NCBI GenBank assembly: GCA_021159445.1
Contig: JAGGRV010000586.1
Span: forward strand, 1-7,188
Length of the DNA: 7,188 bases
Direction of reading: 5' to 3'
From: Deltaproteobacteria bacterium
GTDB lineage: Bacteria; Desulfobacterota; Dissulfuribacteria; Dissulfuribacterales; UBA3076
The notes below the pieces were generated by a model, which did not search any database, had not been told where the DNA came from, and saw only the letters and a list, made by a program, of their open reading frames with translations. Of the stretch, positions 5,928 through 7,188 are shown piece after piece (position 1 is the stretch's first letter; every line of letters starts with the position of its first letter). Both the position numbers and the translations under genes were made by a program.

Positions 5928-6235
5928 GCAATAAGACAATAGCAACAGGTTCACAGATAATTATCTATCAGGCAGAAGATGGGAATATTAAAATTGATGT
6001 CAGGCTTGAGAATGAAACTGTCTGGTTGACCCAAAAACTGATGGCAGAACTTTTTCAAACCACGTCGCAAAACATAACGCTACATCTGAATAATATTTTT
6101 TCAGAAAAGGAATTGAGTAAAAAAGCAACTTGTAAGGATTTCTTACAAGTTCAAAAAGAGGGGGAGCGACAGGTTCAAAGAACCAGGATATATTTACAAA
6201 AATTATGGACGACAAGTCCTTTGGTGATGTTGTGA
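5924..6235 (+). pseudogene. rhuM: Truncated RhuM-family gene (N-terminal 86 codons)
   Basis: From ATG 5924 (AGGAG at 5908-5912, 11 nt upstream) the protein reads IIIYQAEDGNIKIDVRLENE, then TVWLTQKLMAELFQTTSQNI with its helix-turn-helix look, then ATCKDFLQVQKEGERQVQR. This is the N-terminus of RhuM-family proteins, named after a Salmonella pathogenicity-island gene and frequently found inside type I restriction operons. Molecular function is unproven; DNA binding is likely from the N-terminal fold. RhuM proteins run to roughly 300 residues or more. Here similarity ends at about residue 86 (6181), where the expected KRxFYNLDMI is replaced by an unrelated 17-residue tail to TGA 6233-6235. At the break another frame carries an hsdR-like tail. 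The gene is thus a deletion product and almost certainly non-functional. Confidence 0.82.
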
Positions 6236-6291
6236 AAGAATGGATGTTGCTTAAAGTTTATAATAGGTTGAATGTAATACAATCGGAATAA
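6181..6291 (+). pseudogene. 3' remnant resembling the C-terminal end of a type I restriction subunit (hsdR-like)
   Basis: In the frame starting at 6181, exactly where RhuM similarity stops, 36 residues read IFTKIMDDKSFGDVVKEWML then LKVYNRLN, to TAA 6289-6291. The pattern IFxxxMDDxxFxxVVxxxxxxxVY is how I remember the C-terminal end of HsdR subunits. No start codon belongs to it, and its upstream part is simply rhuM in another frame. The abrupt switch indicates that a deletion fused the head of rhuM to the end of a downstream gene. The family assignment is moderate because only one short helical segment remains. Confidence 0.4.
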
Positions 6292-6318
6292 TGGTCTGGT
6301 ACCAATTTGGGACAAACA

Positions 6319-6340
6319 GGGCGAACACATAGGTTCGTCC
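6319..6340 (+). repeat. Imperfect hairpin repeat (GGGCGAAC / GTTCGTCC) next to radC
   Basis: GGGCGAAC (6319-6326) and GTTCGTCC (6333-6340) form an 8-bp stem with one G-T pair and loop ACATAG, followed by CTACG. Units reading GGGCGAACACATAGGTTCG with a CCC end are, from memory, a dispersed intergenic repeat in environmental Desulfobacterota-like genomes. It ends 12 bp before the radC start. With no T-tract it is unlikely to be a terminator. Confidence 0.6.
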
Positions 6341-6352
6341 CTACGTATAACC

Positions 6353-7012
6353 GTGAAGAATATCAAAGACCTGCCTGCTCATAATCGCCCCAGGGAAAAA
6401 CTTAAGGAAAGGGGAGCATCCGCCTTAACTGATGAGGAACTGGTGGCCGCAATTCTGGGGAGAGGTATAAAAGGCCGGGATCTCAGAACGATATCCCGCA
6501 GTGTTGCTAGACTGATCCGCAACCACAGGGAAAATCTTACTATTGAACACCTCACGGCGGTGCGTGGAATGGGCCTGGCAAAGGCCGCCCAGATCCTATC
6601 GGCTTTTGAACTGGCAAGACGGTATCTGATTAAGGATGCTGTAAAGGTAACCGGGGCCCAGGATGTGATACCTCTTTTGGCCGATATTGCCGATAAAAAA
6701 CAAGAGCATTTTGTCTGCATTTCCCTTAATGGCGCCCATGAAGTGATTGAAAAGAGGATTGTCACGATTGGGCTGGTTGACCGTAGTCCGGTTCATCCAC
6801 GTGAAGTCTATGCGGATGTCATATCGGACAGGGCCGCGGCTGTCATTTTTGCCCACAATCATCCATCCGGCGACCTCAAACCGAGCAACAGCGATTTGAA
6901 AATACAGGAACAACTGACAGAGGCAGGGAAGATACTTGGTATTAGAGTCCTTGATCATCTTATTGTGACAAAAAAAGGATACTATAGTTTTCAGGAAGCA
7001 GGGCTGATTTGA
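6353..7012 (+). CDS. radC: RadC/JAB-domain protein, full length (219 residues)
   Basis: GTG 6353 is chosen because the protein then begins KNIKDLPAHNRPREKLKERG, the normal RadC N-terminus. The length of 219 is close to the usual 220-230. Residues about 64-90 (LTAVRGMGLAKAAQILSAFE) are the helix-hairpin-helix part. Residues about 97-219 are the RadC JAB/MPN domain with an intact metal site: E151 in HPREVYAD, then H168-N-H170, S178 and D181 in HNHPSGDLKPSNSD (HxH-x7-S-x2-D). Despite the name 'DNA repair protein', a repair role is not established. The fold suggests a metal-dependent hydrolase, and copies are common on plasmids, prophages and defence islands. No Shine-Dalgarno sequence precedes the start; the 12 bp before it follow a dyad repeat directly. 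There are no internal lesions, in contrast to the genes upstream. Confidence 0.93.
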   Translation: MKNIKDLPAHNRPREKLKERGASALTDEELVAAILGRGIKGRDLRTISRSVARLIRNHRENLTIEHLTAVRGMGLAKAAQILSAFELARRYLIKDAVKVTGAQDVIPLLADIADKKQEHFVCISLNGAHEVIEKRIVTIGLVDRSPVHPREVYADVISDRAAAVIFAHNHPSGDLKPSNSDLKIQEQLTEAGKILGIRVLDHLIVTKKGYYSFQEAGLI

Positions 7013-7017
7013 AAAAT

Positions 7018-7052
7018 GAACATCGAACATCGAACATCGAACGTCCAACATC
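7018..7052 (+). repeat. Heptad repeat tract, five units of GAACATC type
   Basis: GAACATC occurs three times in tandem (7018-7038), followed by GAACGTC and CAACATC (7039-7052). Looser copies follow up to about 7090 (CCAATACC, GAACATTCAATAG). It begins 5 nt after the radC stop. Read on the opposite strand it gives the familiar artefactual protein text MFDVRCSMFDV. From memory, such CGAACAT tracts are dispersed intergenic repeats in several environmental lineages. Units are only 7 bp with no spacers. Confidence 0.8.
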
Positions 7053-7115
7053 GAATAAAAAACAAATACCCAATACCGAACATTCAATAGCTATTTCTGT
7101 TTTAATCCACCTAAC

Positions 7116-7176
7116 TGTAAGCGTTTACAGGGTACTGCAGATGCGAGGCGTACGGGTACGCAGACGTACTCCCTGT
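7116..7176 (+). repeat. Structured imperfect palindrome at the right edge
   Basis: Nested pairings: TGTAA (7116-7120) with TTACA (7125-7129); ACAGGG (7127-7132) with CCCTGT (7171-7176), continued by TAC (7133-7135) with GTA (7166-7168) across a CT bulge; and inner GCGTAC (7148-7153) with GTACGC (7156-7161) around GG. The first two are mutually exclusive. It does not code and is GC-richer than the tract before it. It resembles a REP-like hairpin element or the end of an IS200/IS605-type element. No transposase is visible and the element may continue past the window. Confidence 0.5.
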
Positions 7177-7188
7177 ACTTCAAGTGCC

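Noticed and set aside
6379..6765. 128-codon open frame on the - strand within radC
   Set aside because: Fully antisense to the helix-hairpin-helix part of an intact radC; no start signal or family resemblance.
6596..7087. 163-codon open frame on the - strand across the radC end and the repeats
   Set aside because: Its N-terminal MLDVRCSMFDV text is the translation of the heptad repeat and the rest is antisense to radC.
7018..7090. CRISPR-like array
   Set aside because: Units are 7 bp in direct tandem with no spacers and no cas genes nearby.

Overview
The window looks like the decaying edge of a bacterial DNA-modification/defence island. It ends in an intact radC-family gene and a stretch of intergenic repeats. 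All genes I support lie on the + strand. TAA, TAG and TGA all serve as terminal stops, so the code is standard. Composition is mixed (roughly 35-60% GC, counted by eye), as expected of a horizontally assembled region. The GAACATC-type heptad repeat and the GGGCGAAC/GTTCGTCC dyad resemble intergenic repeats I remember from Desulfobacterota (former Deltaproteobacteria) and related environmental genomes. That taxonomic hint comes from memory and is weak.

Region 1 (1-1515): the C-terminal part of an Eco57I/TaqI-like N6-adenine DNA methylase, open at the left edge. Its stop codon overlaps by one base the GTG start of a PIN-domain (VapC-like) nuclease gene. No antitoxin gene is visible.

Region 2 (1552-3502): a beta-class (type III Mod-like) DNA methyltransferase, recognisable over about 650 residues but broken by two frameshifts near 1615 and 2541. 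Its central target-recognition region is AT-rich (about 37% GC) while the following SAM-binding half is GC-rich (about 59%). The second frameshift lies at that boundary, which suggests a specificity-domain exchange with a faulty junction. The junction also carries a T TTA AAG heptamer with a 6-bp hairpin 6 nt downstream, and a TTGA stop/start overlap. Recoding or a split enzyme therefore cannot be excluded from sequence alone.

Region 3 (3503-5247): an AlbA_2/RecG-like ATPase-fold regulator gene with a C-terminal winged helix, interrupted by one in-frame TAA at 4753. The frame after the stop is well preserved. A plausible promoter with its -10 inside a 13-bp palindrome sits just upstream.

Region 4 (5248-6291): an AT-rich spacer, a small Cys-containing conserved-type protein, and then what I read as the scar of a type I restriction operon: a short hsdM-like tail, the head of a RhuM-family gene, and an hsdR-like tail, joined by deletion.

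Region 5 (6292-7188): a dyad repeat directly before radC, the full-length radC-family gene, a heptad repeat tract, and a large imperfect palindrome at the right edge.

If functional together, Regions 1-3 would form a modification-plus-nuclease system: two adenine methylases, a PIN nuclease and a DNA-binding ATPase-fold regulator. The methylase/PIN pair is the only part that is unbroken within the window. The restriction helicase usually expected in such a system is not visible and may lie upstream of position 1.
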